From assembly GCF_014640675.1 (NCBI RefSeq), contig NZ_BMHK01000014.1:1-64000 (forward strand): 64,000 nt of DNA. Direction: 5' to 3'. The stretch's first letter is position 1, and each line of letters opens with the position of its first letter. Position numbers and translations under genes: made by a program. The DNA is from Novosphingobium endophyticum (lineage in GTDB: Bacteria > Pseudomonadota > Alphaproteobacteria > Sphingomonadales > Sphingomonadaceae). The notes under the pieces were generated by a model. That model had not been told where the DNA came from. It saw only the letters and a list, made by a program, of their open reading frames with translations, and did no database searches. Of this stretch, positions 26,841 through 37,251 are shown in pieces.

Positions 26841-26863
26841 AATCGGAAGGAATTACTCCGATT
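26841..26863. promoter_or_regulatory. inverted repeat before the suf regulator, candidate operator
   Basis: AATCGGA-N9-TCCGATT is a perfect 7-bp inverted repeat ending 27 bp before the regulator start. TTGAAA at about 26815 followed by a TAGGTG-like element could be the promoter, putting the palindrome at or just after the transcription start. Likely bound by the Rrf2-type regulator itself. Confidence 0.5.
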
Positions 26864-26890
26864 TAGCTCCGGGACCGGAAACCACTCGCA

Positions 26891-27297
26891 ATGCGCCTTT
26901 CGAGCATGGCCGATTATGCCGTTGTCATCATGTCCGCCGCCGCGCGGCATTGCGGCGGTGCGCGGGTATCCGCCGGGCAGCTTGCGGATGAAACCGGGCT
27001 GCCGGCGCCGACGGTGCAGAAGCTGGTGAGCAAGCTGACGGGTGCGGGACTCTTGCGATCCTCGCGCGGCGTCGGGGGCGGGTTGAAGCTGGCGCGCCCG
27101 CCGGCAGCGATCTCGATCGCGGACATCGTTGAGGCGATCGAAGGGCCGATCGCCCTCACCGCCTGTCTCGAGCAGGGCAAACACGACTGCACGCTGGAGG
27201 GCGCCTGCACCACGCAACCGCACTGGCCGCCGGTAAACGCGGCGCTGCGCAGTGCCCTGGCGCAAGTCTCGCTGGTGCAGTTCGTCGAGGAAGTGGA

Positions 27298-27301
<4 letters not shown>
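26891..27301 (+). CDS. Rrf2-family SUF operon regulator
   Basis: A 136-residue winged-helix Rrf2 protein: [18 protein letters not shown], a helix-turn-helix at [26 protein letters not shown], the wing with [13 protein letters not shown], and three cysteines ([16 protein letters not shown]) that can hold a [2Fe-2S] cluster, as in IscR. It should sense cluster supply and control the suf genes. Its stop overlaps the sufB start (ATGA). Confidence 0.92.
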
Positions 27302-28787
<1,486 letters not shown>

Positions 28788-28788
<1 letters not shown>

Positions 28789-29264
28789 TGGCCGAACGCA
28801 AGACCCTCGGTGTCAGCCGGTCCGTGAGCGACGCCAAGCCCGACATCAGCACATTCAACGTCACCGGCGCCCGCCTTGAGCGGCTCAAGGAGCGCGCGCG
28901 CGAAATGCGCCGCCACCCGACCGACGCGCAGAAGGCACTCTGGACGGAACTGTCGAGTTCGAAGCTCGGCGGCGTGAAGTTCACGCGGCAGGCCGTGGTC
29001 GGCTCGTCCGTGGTCGACTTCGCTTGCCCCTCGCGCTGGATCGTCGTCTCGATCAGCCCGGTCGACGCCAACCCGGAGGTGGATTCGCTGCAGGACAAGA
29101 AGCTGGCCGACGTCGGCATCCGCGTCCTGCGCTTCACCGAGGACATGGTGCTCGCCCGCCTCGACGAGGTCGTCGACACCATCAACGCCGAAGTGAACAA
29201 GCCGTTCGACAAGCGCCGCGCGCGCACCCAGTTCGCTCCCAAAATGGAGAGCGTCGAAGGATGA
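28788..29264 (+). CDS. DUF559-like protein embedded in the suf operon
   Basis: A 158-residue protein with the DUF559 (Vsr-endonuclease-like) core: RAREMRRHPTDAQKALWTEL at 37-55, KLGGVKFTRQAVVGSSVVDFAC at 59-80, DKKLADVGIRVLRF at 103-116. In canonical DUF559 proteins the strand after VDFAC reads about LVVEVDGxxH. Here it is WIVVSISPVDAN, so the catalytic Glu and the Asp-Gly-x-x-His are lost. It is therefore probably not a nuclease but a structural or DNA/Fe-S-related factor. It overlaps both sufB (1 bp) and sufC (4 bp), so it is tightly cotranslated. Lysine-rich tail (KPFDKRRARTQF). Confidence 0.85.
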
Positions 29265-30010
29265 CAATGCTCAAGATTGATAACCTCCAGGCGAATGTAG
29301 CCGACAAGCCGATCCTCAAGGGCCTTTCGCTCGAGATCAATCCGGGCGAGATCCATGCCATCATGGGTCCGAACGGTGCGGGAAAATCCACGCTCGGCTA
29401 CACGCTTGGCGGGCGGCCGGGCTATGAAGTGACCGGCGGATCTGTGAGCTTCGGCGGGCAGGACCTGTTCGAGCTGGAACCGCACGAGCGCGCCGCCGCC
29501 GGGCTGTTCCTCGGCTTCCAGTACCCGGTCGAGATACCGGGCGTCTCCTTCGTCCAGTTCCTGCGCGAAGCCGCCAATGCGCAGCGCAAGGGCAGGGGCG
29601 AGGAACCGCTTTCGGGCGGCGAGTTCCTCAAGCTCGCGCGCGAGAAGGCGGGCCTGCTCAAGATGGACATGGACATGCTCAAGCGTCCGGTGAACGTCGG
29701 CTTTTCCGGCGGCGAGAAGAAGCGCGCCGAGATGGTTCAGATGGGCATCCTCGAGCCGAAACTGGCGATCCTCGACGAGACCGACTCCGGCCTCGACATC
29801 GACGCCCTGCGCATCGTGGGCGAGGGCATCAACACGATCATGCGCGCGCCGGACAAGGCGGTGCTGCTGATCACGCACTACCAGCGGCTGCTCGACTACG
29901 TGAAGCCGGACAAGGTGCACGTCCTGGCCGGTGGGCGCATCGTCAAGTCCGGCGGACCGGAGCTGGCGCACCAGCTCGAGGAAGAAGGCTACGAGGCGGT
30001 GGCTGCGTGA
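29261..30010 (+). CDS. sufC: Fe-S assembly ATPase SufC
   Basis: A 249-residue ABC ATPase: Walker A GPNGAGKST (36-44), Q-loop FLGFQYPVEIPG, signature FSGGEKKR, Walker B LAILDETDSGLD and the LITHYQRLL switch region, all standard for SufC. It drives conformational change of SufBD during cluster assembly. ATG at 29261 overlaps the preceding stop; ATG at 29267 is an alternative. Confidence 0.97.
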   Translation: MTMLKIDNLQANVADKPILKGLSLEINPGEIHAIMGPNGAGKSTLGYTLGGRPGYEVTGGSVSFGGQDLFELEPHERAAAGLFLGFQYPVEIPGVSFVQFLREAANAQRKGRGEEPLSGGEFLKLAREKAGLLKMDMDMLKRPVNVGFSGGEKKRAEMVQMGILEPKLAILDETDSGLDIDALRIVGEGINTIMRAPDKAVLLITHYQRLLDYVKPDKVHVLAGGRIVKSGGPELAHQLEEEGYEAVAA

Positions 30011-30125
30011 TGACGCATTGCAGCTTCTTTCCCGGAAGCCCCGCGAAGACCGGGCTCCAGCCGCCATGCAACCTCGCGGACAAGCGCGATCCCCGCCTGC
30101 GCGGGGCCGGACGGGGATTTTTGAC

Positions 30126-30863
30126 GTGACGCAGGTCCAGACCCTCCCCACCCGCAGGGAAGAAGCCTTCCGTTATACCGACCTCGACGCGCTGGCCGGT
30201 GTATGGCCCGTCGAGCGCGAGGAAATCTGCGTCGTCGCGGGAACCGAGGAATCGCGTCAGGTCGTCGAGCTTGGCGAAGGCGCGGTGGCGCGCCATCTCG
30301 TCATCCGGCTGGAAAAGCAGGCGAAGCTCGACTTGCGCATCCTTTCGGCGGGTCCTGTCTTCGGCCGGATCGCGGTCGACGTCGAACTGGCCGAGGGCGC
30401 CGACTTCACGCTCGGCGCCGCGCAGCTCGCGACCGGTTCGGAGACGCTGGAAATCGTCACCGAAGTCACCCATCTCGAGCCGGATGCCACATCCTCGCAG
30501 ACTGTGCGTACCGTGCTTGCGGGCCATTCGACCGGAACCTACCTCGGCCGCGTCGCGGTGGCGCGCGGGGCTGACGGAACCGATGCGGAACAGTCGGTGC
30601 GCGCCATGCTGCTCGAGCGCACGGCGACGGCCAACGCCCGCCCCGAGCTTGAGATCTTCGCCGATGACGTCAAGGCGGCACACGGCTGCGCGGTCGGTGA
30701 ACTCGATGCGCAGGGCCTTTTCTATCTCGAATCACGCGGGCTCACACCGCCGCAGGCCAAGCGCCTGATGTTGCAGGCCTTCATCGCCGAAGCCTTCACC
30801 GGCGCGCCGGGTGAAGACGCCCTGAGCGAGGCGGCATTGGCCCGACTGGAGGCGATACTGTGA
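30126..30863 (+). CDS. sufD: Fe-S cluster scaffold subunit SufD
   Basis: A 245-residue SufD of the short alphaproteobacterial kind: RREEAFRYTDLDAL, beta-helix repeats, then ADDVKAAHGCAVGELDAQGLFYLESRGL and the terminal helix. The conserved His in AAHGC partners SufB Cys in cluster formation. GTG at 30126 is chosen; the frame stays open further upstream but the 115-bp gap after sufC contains a GC palindrome and no family-like sequence. Overlaps sufS by 4 bp. Confidence 0.93.
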   Translation: MTQVQTLPTRREEAFRYTDLDALAGVWPVEREEICVVAGTEESRQVVELGEGAVARHLVIRLEKQAKLDLRILSAGPVFGRIAVDVELAEGADFTLGAAQLATGSETLEIVTEVTHLEPDATSSQTVRTVLAGHSTGTYLGRVAVARGADGTDAEQSVRAMLLERTATANARPELEIFADDVKAAHGCAVGELDAQGLFYLESRGLTPPQAKRLMLQAFIAEAFTGAPGEDALSEAALARLEAIL

Positions 30864-32074
30864 GCAGCAGCACCCAGACCCTGATTGAAATCTCGCTGCG
30901 CGACCAGTTTCCCGGAATGGAGGGCGGCTGGCACTATCTCGATACGGCGGCGACGGCGCAAAAGCCGCGGGCCGTGATCGATGCCACGGTGAACGCGCTG
31001 GGGCGCGACTACGCGACGGTGCATCGCGGCGTCTACGCACGCTCGGCCGAAATGACGCTGGCGTTCGAGGCGGCGCGGCGGCGGGTCGCCGGGTTTCTCG
31101 GCGGACGCGAGGAAGAGATCGTGTTTGTCCGGGGCGCGACCGAGGCGATCAACCTCGTCGCCAACACCTGGGGCGCGCAGACCCTCAAGGCGGGCGACCG
31201 CATCCTGCTCTCGACGCTGGAGCATCACTCCAACATCGTCCCCTGGCAGCTCCTGCGCGATCGCACCGGGGTCGAAATCGATGTCTGCCCGCTCACCGAC
31301 GACGGCCGGATCGACCTCGAAGCCGCCGAACGCATGCTCACCCCGGCGCACAAGCTGGTGGCCTTTGCCCATGTCTCCAACGTGCTCGGCTCGGTGCTCG
31401 ACGTGGAACATGCCGCCCGCCTGGCGCACAATGTGGGCGCGAAGCTGCTGATAGACGGCTGCCAGGCCGCGCCGCGGATCAGGCTCGACGTGGCCGCGCT
31501 CGGCTGTGACTTCTACACCTTCTCGGCGCACAAACTCTACGGGCCGACCGGCGTGGGCGCGCTCTGGGTCCGCTCCGAAATTCTCGATGCCATGCCCCCC
31601 TGGCACGGCGGCGGCTCGATGATCGACCGGGTGACGTTCGAGAAAACGACCTGGGCCCCCGCGCCGCAGCGCTTCGAGGCGGGCACCCCGGCCATTGCCG
31701 AAGTGATCGGCCTGGCCGCCGCCATCGACTGGCTCGAAGACGTCGGCCTCGACCTCGCCGAAGCGCATGAACGGGCGCTCGCGACGAAGCTGCGTGAGGA
31801 ACTCTCGCGGCGCAATGACGTCACTGTGTTCGGCCCCGCGCATTCGGCGGGAATCGTCAGTTTCGCGCTCGACGGCGTGCATCCGCACGATCTCGGCACG
31901 ATCCTCGACGAGGAAGGCGTTGCCATCCGCGCCGGCCACCACTGCGCGCAGCCGCTGATGGACCACCTGGGCGTTCCCGCGACGGCGAGGGCCAGCTTCG
32001 GCCTCTACAACGACGAAAGCGACATCGAGGCGCTCCTGAAAGGGATCGAGCGCACGAGGAGAATATTCGGATGA
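30860..32074 (+). CDS. sufS: SufS-type cysteine desulfurase
   Basis: A 404-residue PLP enzyme that takes sulfur from cysteine for Fe-S clusters. The PLP lysine is in DFYTFSAHKLYGPTG, and the persulfide cysteine in RAGHHCAQPLMDHLG, typical of group II (SufS) desulfurases with a short active-site loop. No SufE or SufU gene is seen in the operon, so the sulfur acceptor is encoded elsewhere or is SufB itself. GTG start overlaps the sufD stop. Confidence 0.96.
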   Translation: MSSSTQTLIEISLRDQFPGMEGGWHYLDTAATAQKPRAVIDATVNALGRDYATVHRGVYARSAEMTLAFEAARRRVAGFLGGREEEIVFVRGATEAINLVANTWGAQTLKAGDRILLSTLEHHSNIVPWQLLRDRTGVEIDVCPLTDDGRIDLEAAERMLTPAHKLVAFAHVSNVLGSVLDVEHAARLAHNVGAKLLIDGCQAAPRIRLDVAALGCDFYTFSAHKLYGPTGVGALWVRSEILDAMPPWHGGGSMIDRVTFEKTTWAPAPQRFEAGTPAIAEVIGLAAAIDWLEDVGLDLAEAHERALATKLREELSRRNDVTVFGPAHSAGIVSFALDGVHPHDLGTILDEEGVAIRAGHHCAQPLMDHLGVPATARASFGLYNDESDIEALLKGIERTRRIFG

Positions 32075-32559
32075 ACGACGAGACGCGCAAGTTCCAGGTA
32101 GAGGAAGTCGACGCAACGACGCCGCCGCCCCGGGCGCGGGTCGAGGATGCGGCTCCGTCTGCCGAGAGTTCGGCCGAGAAGCTGGGGCGCAAGCGCGACT
32201 ACCTCGAAGGGTTCCTGGCCGAGAAGCCGCAGGACTCCGATCCCGCCGAACCGGGCGGAGCGGTCTACGACGGCGTGATTGCCGCGCTCAAGGAGATCTA
32301 CGACCCGGAAATTCCGGTGAACATCTACGATCTCGGCCTGATCTATGGTGTCGACGTCTCGCCCGACGCCTCGGTCGCGGTGACGATGACGCTGACGACG
32401 CCGCATTGCCCCGTCGCCGAATCGATGCCGGGCGAAGTCGAGCTACGCGTCGCTTCGGTCCCCGGCGTGCGCGACTGCGAGGTCAATCTGGTCTGGGATC
32501 CGCCGTGGGACATGGCGAAGATGTCCGACGAGGCGAAGCTGGAACTGGGCATGCTGTGA
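32071..32559 (+). CDS. sufT: SufT/MIP18-family Fe-S assembly factor
   Basis: A 162-residue protein with a 65-residue acidic N-terminal extension and a C-terminal DUF59/MIP18 domain (AALKEIYDPEIPVNIYDLGLIYG, TLTTPHCPVAESMP, VWDPPWDMAKMSDEA). SufT helps cluster maturation of some targets. ATGA overlap with sufS and GTGA overlap with the acetyltransferase gene. Confidence 0.93.
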   Translation: MNDETRKFQVEEVDATTPPPRARVEDAAPSAESSAEKLGRKRDYLEGFLAEKPQDSDPAEPGGAVYDGVIAALKEIYDPEIPVNIYDLGLIYGVDVSPDASVAVTMTLTTPHCPVAESMPGEVELRVASVPGVRDCEVNLVWDPPWDMAKMSDEAKLELGML

Positions 32560-33074
32560 CCGGAACGCTCGCCCTTCCCCAGCTTGTCGAAGGATTGACC
32601 GTTCGCCTTGCCGACTATGGCTACGAAGGCGACGCGGCAGCTGTCGTGGCGCTGCTCGATGCCTATGCGCGCGATCCGATGGGCGGCGGCGAGGGCCTGG
32701 ACGAAGCGGTGCGCGGCAGGCTCGTCCCCGCTCTCGATGCCTTCCCCGGTGCCTTCACGCTGCTGGCGTTCAACGGCGAGGAGGCGGTGGGCCTCGCCAA
32801 CTGCTTCACCGGCTTTTCGACGTTCGCGGCGAGGCCGCTCGTCAATATCCATGATCTTGTGGTATCCTCCGGTCACCGGGGCCAAGGCATCGGCCGCGCC
32901 CTGATGCAGGCGATCGAAGCCGAGGCCCGCGCACGCGGCGCCTGCAAGGTCACTCTCGAAGTGCTGAGCGGCAATGCGCCGGCCAGGGCGCTCTACGCAT
33001 CGCTCGGCTACGGAAACTACGCGCTCGATCCCGAGAAGGGAACGGCGCAATTCTGGGAAAAGAAGCTGCCATGA
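32556..33074 (+). CDS. GNAT-family N-acetyltransferase in the suf operon
   Basis: A 172-residue GNAT protein with the acetyl-CoA loop VVSSGHRGQGIGRALMQAIE and the C-terminal strand ALYASLGYG. Substrate unknown. It overlaps sufT (GTGA) and sufA (ATGA), so it is a genuine member of the operon, yet acetyltransferases are not part of known Fe-S assembly. Possibly it modifies a Suf protein or an amino acid; inference only. Confidence 0.85.
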   Translation: MTGTLALPQLVEGLTVRLADYGYEGDAAAVVALLDAYARDPMGGGEGLDEAVRGRLVPALDAFPGAFTLLAFNGEEAVGLANCFTGFSTFAARPLVNIHDLVVSSGHRGQGIGRALMQAIEAEARARGACKVTLEVLSGNAPARALYASLGYGNYALDPEKGTAQFWEKKLP

Positions 33075-33430
33075 CGACAACAGCGACGACACGCCAGCGC
33101 CCCGCAGCCGTCATCCTGACGCCTTCCGCCGAAGAGCGTATCGCCCGGCTCATGGCGCAGGCCCCCGATGGCGCGATCGGCGTCAAGCTCTCGACACCGC
33201 GCCGGGGCTGCTCGGGCCTTGCCTATTCGGTCGATTACGTGAGCGAGGAAAATCCGCTCGACGAGAAGATCGAGACGCCGGGCGGCAACTTCTACATCGA
33301 CGGCGCCTCGGTGCTCTACCTGATCGGTTCGACGATGTCGTGGCAGGAGGACGACTTCACCGCCGGCTTCGTGTTCGAAAATCCCAATGCCAAGGGAAGC
33401 TGCGGCTGCGGCGAGAGCTTCACGGTCTGA
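33071..33430 (+). CDS. sufA: A-type Fe-S carrier SufA/IscA
   Basis: A 119-residue A-type carrier with the three cluster-binding cysteines: CSGLAYSVDY and the terminal CGCGESFTV. Passes clusters from SufBCD to apo-proteins. Last gene of the suf operon. A second A-type protein lies at 60424. Confidence 0.94.
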   Translation: MTTTATTRQRPAAVILTPSAEERIARLMAQAPDGAIGVKLSTPRRGCSGLAYSVDYVSEENPLDEKIETPGGNFYIDGASVLYLIGSTMSWQEDDFTAGFVFENPNAKGSCGCGESFTV

Positions 33431-33447
33431 GGCGTGAGAGCCGGTTT

Positions 33448-33750
33448 TCAGTGACCCCAGGTGTCGAAAGTGGAATAGCGCGTTTCGGTGTCGGCGCGCG
33501 TCTGTTCGGCCAGCGAGATCATTTCGGCATCGCCTTTCCACTCGCGCGGATCGAAGCGGACCGCGCTATAGATATCGACGACCTCGTATTCGTCCTCATC
33601 GAGCGCCTCGCTGGCGAGCCATATGGCCTCGCGAATGTCGGGACTCGAAACAAGGCAGGTGACATAGGCGCCCGCGTAGCCTTCCCGGCGTAATGGCAGA
33701 CTGTCGCCGGCAAGCTCACAGGACACGAGAAAGACACTGTCCGTCGCCAT
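33448..33750 (-). CDS. hypothetical protein
   Basis: A 100-residue soluble protein, MATDSVFLVSCELAGDSLP..., ending RYSTFDTWGH. No domain recognised. The segment SEALDEDEYEVVDIYSAVRFDPREW is well formed and the codon use is normal. Convergent with the suf operon, 17 bp from sufA. Confidence 0.7.
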   Translation of the reverse strand: MATDSVFLVSCELAGDSLPLRREGYAGAYVTCLVSSPDIREAIWLASEALDEDEYEVVDIYSAVRFDPREWKGDAEMISLAEQTRADTETRYSTFDTWGH

Positions 33751-33835
33751 GAAGCACAGACTAGCGCCGGATAACTAACTTTGACAATTCGTATTTTCCC
33801 CCGGCACGGCCAACGCGTGCGCGGGGGACCGGGCC

Positions 33836-34300
33836 TCAGCGTTGCCGCAGCGCCGCCACGCAGGCCGCGCGATCGACGTCCTGCCCGTCCGAGCCCCGGC
33901 GCGCGTCCACGAACGTCGCCAGCGGTTCACGCGAACCCGAAGTCGGGTAGAGGTAGATATCCAGCACGCAGGCCGCGCCGGTGAACTGCAGCTTGCGGGC
34001 ATCGCCTTCCCATACGTCGAGGCGCGGCGTGCCGAACTCGCGGACGAGCTGCTTCTGGTTCGCGCCGATCACGCCTTCGAGGCCGGGCATGCTCTGAATC
34101 TTCGGATCGCGCGGCAAGGTGCGGCTGGGCTGACGGACCGGTGGAACCTTGCTCGACGAGGCTCCGCCCGGTGCACTGACGATGCCCCCAGGGACCGCGC
34201 TGCACGCGGCAAGGGCCAGGGCAAGGCAGAAACTGGCGATGGATCCGCGCACTCGGGTGAAAGGGCGGCGCGGGGCAGACCCGGACAATGTCGTCATCAT
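33836..34300 (-). CDS. putative lipoprotein
   Basis: About 154 residues. A signal sequence (IASFCLALALAAC) ends in a lipobox cysteine, followed by a Ser/Pro/Gly-rich linker and a small C-terminal domain with GANQKQLVREFGTPRLDVWEGDARKLQF, resembling SmpA/OmlA-type folds (beta strands around a VREFGxP motif) found in envelope assembly factors. Start could be any of several Met codons between 34297 and 34339. Function not known; similarity to SmpA is by eye only. Confidence 0.7.
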   Translation of the reverse strand: MMTTLSGSAPRRPFTRVRGSIASFCLALALAACSAVPGGIVSAPGGASSSKVPPVRQPSRTLPRDPKIQSMPGLEGVIGANQKQLVREFGTPRLDVWEGDARKLQFTGAACVLDIYLYPTSGSREPLATFVDARRGSDGQDVDRAACVAALRQR

Positions 34301-34436
34301 GGCTGGGCACCGCATCGCGCGCCGCCGCGCCGCTGTCAACGCCGCGCAACCCGAAGCCGCGCTTGCGGAGCGGCAGGCCGCGCGCTAGTCGCGCCGTGAC
34401 GCCTTTCCCAACGAATTGATCGAAGGACTTCCCTGC

Positions 34437-35444
34437 ATGGCCTCCAATCCCGTGGCGCCCGTTCTGGACGTCATCGCCATAGGTAATGCGATCATCGACG
34501 TGATCGCCGATTGCGAGGACAGCCGCATCGAGGAGCTGGGGCTCGCACGCGGCGGCATGATGCTGATCGACACCGATCAGGCCCGCGATCTCTACGCTGC
34601 GATGGGTCCGGCACGGGAGATTTCGGGGGGCTCCGCCGCGAACACGCTGGCCGGCCTCGCCTCGCTTGGCGCAAGGTGCGCCTTCATCGGCCAGGTTGCG
34701 GACGACCAGCTCGGCGAAGTCTTCGCGCATGACATTCGCGCCGCCGGAATCGCGTTCGATATCGCACCGCGCGCGGGCGACCCGCCGACGGCGCGCTGCC
34801 TGATCTTCGTGACGCCGGACGGCCAGCGCACGATGAACACTTTCCTCGGCGCCTCGCATTACCTCCCCGCCGAGGCGCTCGACGAAGCGGCCATCGCGCG
34901 CGCCGCCGTGCTCTATCTGGAAGGCTACCTCTGGGATCCCGAGGAGCCGCGCGCGGCCATGCGCAAGGCGATCGCGGCCGCGCGCCGGGCAGGCCGCAAG
35001 GTCGCCTTCACCCCTTCGGAAAGCTTCGTGATCGAGCGCCACCGCGACGACTTCATGGCGCTGATCGACGCGGGCGAGATCGACGTGCTGTTCTGCAACG
35101 AGCACGAGATGGCCGCGCTGGTCCGGACCGACGACTTCGAAGCCGGGATCGCCATGCTGGCGCCGAAAATCCCCGTGCTCGTCGTCACGCGCGGCCCCGG
35201 CGGCGCGGTCGCCCTTTCAGGCGGCGAGCGCGCCGAAGTCGCGGCGGAGCCGATCGACCGGGTCGTCGACACGACGGGGGCGGGCGACCTCTTCGCAGCC
35301 GGGTTCCTCTTCGCCCACGTGCGCGGCATGCCGCTCGAAAAGTGCCTGAGACTCGGCGCGATCTGCGCCTGCGAGGTGATTTCGCACTACGGCGCCCGTC
35401 CCGAAAAGAACCTGAGCGCGCTGATGGCCGAGCGGCTGGGCTAG
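34437..35444 (+). CDS. PfkB-family carbohydrate/adenosine kinase
   Basis: A 335-residue ribokinase-family kinase: the DVIAIGNAIIDVIA start, ISGGSAANTLAGLASLG, GQVADDQLGEVF, VTRGPGGAVALSGG and the anion-hole motif DTTGAGDLFAAGFLF with the catalytic Asp. Alphaproteobacterial members with this start are usually annotated adenosine kinase; the substrate is not certain. Divergent from the lipoprotein gene. The start ATG at 34437 follows GAAGGA at 34422-34427. Confidence 0.9.
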   Translation: MASNPVAPVLDVIAIGNAIIDVIADCEDSRIEELGLARGGMMLIDTDQARDLYAAMGPAREISGGSAANTLAGLASLGARCAFIGQVADDQLGEVFAHDIRAAGIAFDIAPRAGDPPTARCLIFVTPDGQRTMNTFLGASHYLPAEALDEAAIARAAVLYLEGYLWDPEEPRAAMRKAIAAARRAGRKVAFTPSESFVIERHRDDFMALIDAGEIDVLFCNEHEMAALVRTDDFEAGIAMLAPKIPVLVVTRGPGGAVALSGGERAEVAAEPIDRVVDTTGAGDLFAAGFLFAHVRGMPLEKCLRLGAICACEVISHYGARPEKNLSALMAERLG

Positions 35445-35459
35445 GGCCGGAAAAGCCCG

Positions 35460-35954
35460 TCAGCCCACCGTCCGGCTCGCCTGCAGCTTGCCCAGGCATT
35501 GCTCCTTCGCCCGGTCGCGGTCCTCGGCAAGGGCAGCGGCAAGCTGCGAGGGAAGGGCGCAGCCGCGCTCGGGCCGGATCGGATGGCGCCGGCGGCACGA
35601 TTTCTCGGTGCTGAAGAAATTGTCGAGGCAATCCTCGAACTCGGCGACATCGCTGCGATGCATCGCGCGGCAGGCTGACGCCCAGCGGTTCTTGTAGCGC
35701 AGTTCGGCGAAATTCAGGCAGTCCTCATATTCGACGCGGGCGGCCTGCTGGCGCCGCGACTGCTCGGCCGCGAACCTCGCCTCGGCATCGCGCCGCGCCT
35801 GCTCCCCGGCCTCGGCCTCGGCCTCCCGGCGCTCGGCCTGGAGCCGGGCGTGGTTCGGCAGGAATATTCCATAATAGTAGCCGGCGCCGCTTCCCGCGAT
35901 CAGCAGCGCCAGAGCGGCGCAGAGCTTGAGGATGGCCCCGGCACGGTCGAGCAT
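35460..35954 (-). CDS. hypothetical membrane-anchored protein
   Basis: A 164-residue protein with an N-terminal transmembrane helix (LKLCAALALLIAGSGAGYYYG), a coiled-coil stretch rich in E, A, R (40-75) and a C-terminal part with seven cysteines (DCLNFAELRYKNRW, CRAMH, DCLDNF, CRRRH). The cysteines suggest disulfides in the periplasm. No family recognised. It ends 15 bp from the PfkB stop, convergent, and begins 13 bp after purD in the same direction, so it may be cotranscribed. Confidence 0.7.
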   Translation of the reverse strand: MLDRAGAILKLCAALALLIAGSGAGYYYGIFLPNHARLQAERREAEAEAGEQARRDAEARFAAEQSRRQQAARVEYEDCLNFAELRYKNRWASACRAMHRSDVAEFEDCLDNFFSTEKSCRRRHPIRPERGCALPSQLAAALAEDRDRAKEQCLGKLQASRTVG

Positions 35955-35967
35955 CGCGGCGTTCCGG

Positions 35968-37251
35968 TCAGCCCTTGCCGGCTTCGCGCGCGACTTCGCG
36001 CCAGCCGATGTCGCGGCGGCAGAAGCCGGTCGGGAAATCTATGGCATCGACTGTGGCATAGGCGCGTGCCTGGGCCTCGGTCACCGAGGCTCCGAGCGCG
36101 GTGACGTTGAGCACGCGCCCGCCATTGGCAACGAGCGCACCGTCCGCGATCGCGGTGCCCGCGTGGAACACCTTGGCGCCGCCGCGCTCCGCCTCGGCAA
36201 TGCCGCCGATCCGCCCGCCCTTCTCGGGCGTTCCGGGATAACCCCTGGCCGCCATGACCACGGTGAGCGCGGTCTGTTCCGAAAAGCGCGGCGAAGGAAT
36301 CGCGCCGAGCCGGTTTTCCGCGCAGGCATGGAGGATTTCGACAAGATCGCTTTCGAGCCGCATCATCATCGCCTGGCATTCGGGATCGCCGAAGCGGCAG
36401 TTGTACTCGATCAGCTTCGGCCCCTCCTGGGTCAGCATCAGCCCCAGGAACAGCACGCCCGAATAGGGCATGCCCTCGTTGGCCAGCGTCCGGACGGTCG
36501 GCGCGATGATCCTCGTGAACGCTTCCGCCTCGAGCGCGGGGGTGAGCACCGGCGCGGGGCTGTAGGCGCCCATGCCGCCGGTGTTGGGGCCCGTATCACC
36601 GTCGCCCACGCGCTTGTGGTCCTGCGCGGATGCGAAGGGGACGATGGTGCCGCCATCGGTCAGCGCGAAGAAGCTGGCCTCCTCGCCTTCGAGGAACTCC
36701 TCGATCACCGCCTCCGCCCCGGCCTCACCGAATCGGCCGGCGAAGATCTCGCGAACGGCGTCCTCGGCCTCCGCCATGGTCATCGCGACGGTCACGCCCT
36801 TGCCCGCCGCGAGCCCGTCGGCCTTGATGACCACGGGGGCGCCGAACCGCTCGAGCGCCGCCATGCCGTCCGCCTCGCTGGAGACGCGCACATAGCCGGC
36901 GGTCGGAATGCCGGCGCGCTCGCACAAGTCCTTGGTGAAGCCCTTGGAGCCTTCGAGCTGCGCGGCGGCCTTGCTCGGCCCGAACACCGAAAACCCGGCG
37001 GCGCGCAGGGAATCGGCAAGGCCGTCCACCAGCGGCGCTTCCGGCCCGATCACGACAAGACCGATCACCTTTTCCTCGCAAAAGGCGACCACGGCGGCAT
37101 GATCGCCGGCGTCGAGCGAGACGCATGTGCCGACCTCGGCAATACCCGGATTTCCGGGCGCGGCGTATAGCGCGCGGCAAAGCGGGGATTGCGCCAGCTT
37201 CCACGCCAGCGCATGTTCGCGTCCGCCCGAGCCCAGAAGAAGGATATTCAT
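35968..37251 (-). CDS. purD: phosphoribosylamine-glycine ligase
   Basis: A 427-residue ATP-grasp enzyme of purine synthesis (second step): [54 protein letters not shown] and [10 protein letters not shown] are intact. Its start codon (37251-37249) overlaps the xseA start codon on the other strand. AAAGG 8 bp upstream, which lies inside xseA, is the ribosome site. The promoter must lie within the first part of xseA. Confidence 0.96.
   Translation of the reverse strand: MNILLLGSGGREHALAWKLAQSPLCRALYAAPGNPGIAEVGTCVSLDAGDHAAVVAFCEEKVIGLVVIGPEAPLVDGLADSLRAAGFSVFGPSKAAAQLEGSKGFTKDLCERAGIPTAGYVRVSSEADGMAALERFGAPVVIKADGLAAGKGVTVAMTMAEAEDAVREIFAGRFGEAGAEAVIEEFLEGEEASFFALTDGGTIVPFASAQDHKRVGDGDTGPNTGGMGAYSPAPVLTPALEAEAFTRIIAPTVRTLANEGMPYSGVLFLGLMLTQEGPKLIEYNCRFGDPECQAMMMRLESDLVEILHACAENRLGAIPSPRFSEQTALTVVMAARGYPGTPEKGGRIGGIAEAERGGAKVFHAGTAIADGALVANGGRVLNVTALGASVTEAQARAYATVDAIDFPTGFCRRDIGWREVAREAGKG

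Larger units (their letters stand above)
26500..26890. other. 391-bp intergenic region between pyrD and the suf operon
   Basis: No protein gene. It contains the pyrD promoter region (minus strand), a hairpin at 26665-26686, a strong terminator at 26703-26739, and the promoter and palindrome of the suf operon at about 26810-26863. The hairpin-plus-terminator pattern looks like an independent small RNA on the plus strand. Confidence 0.5.
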
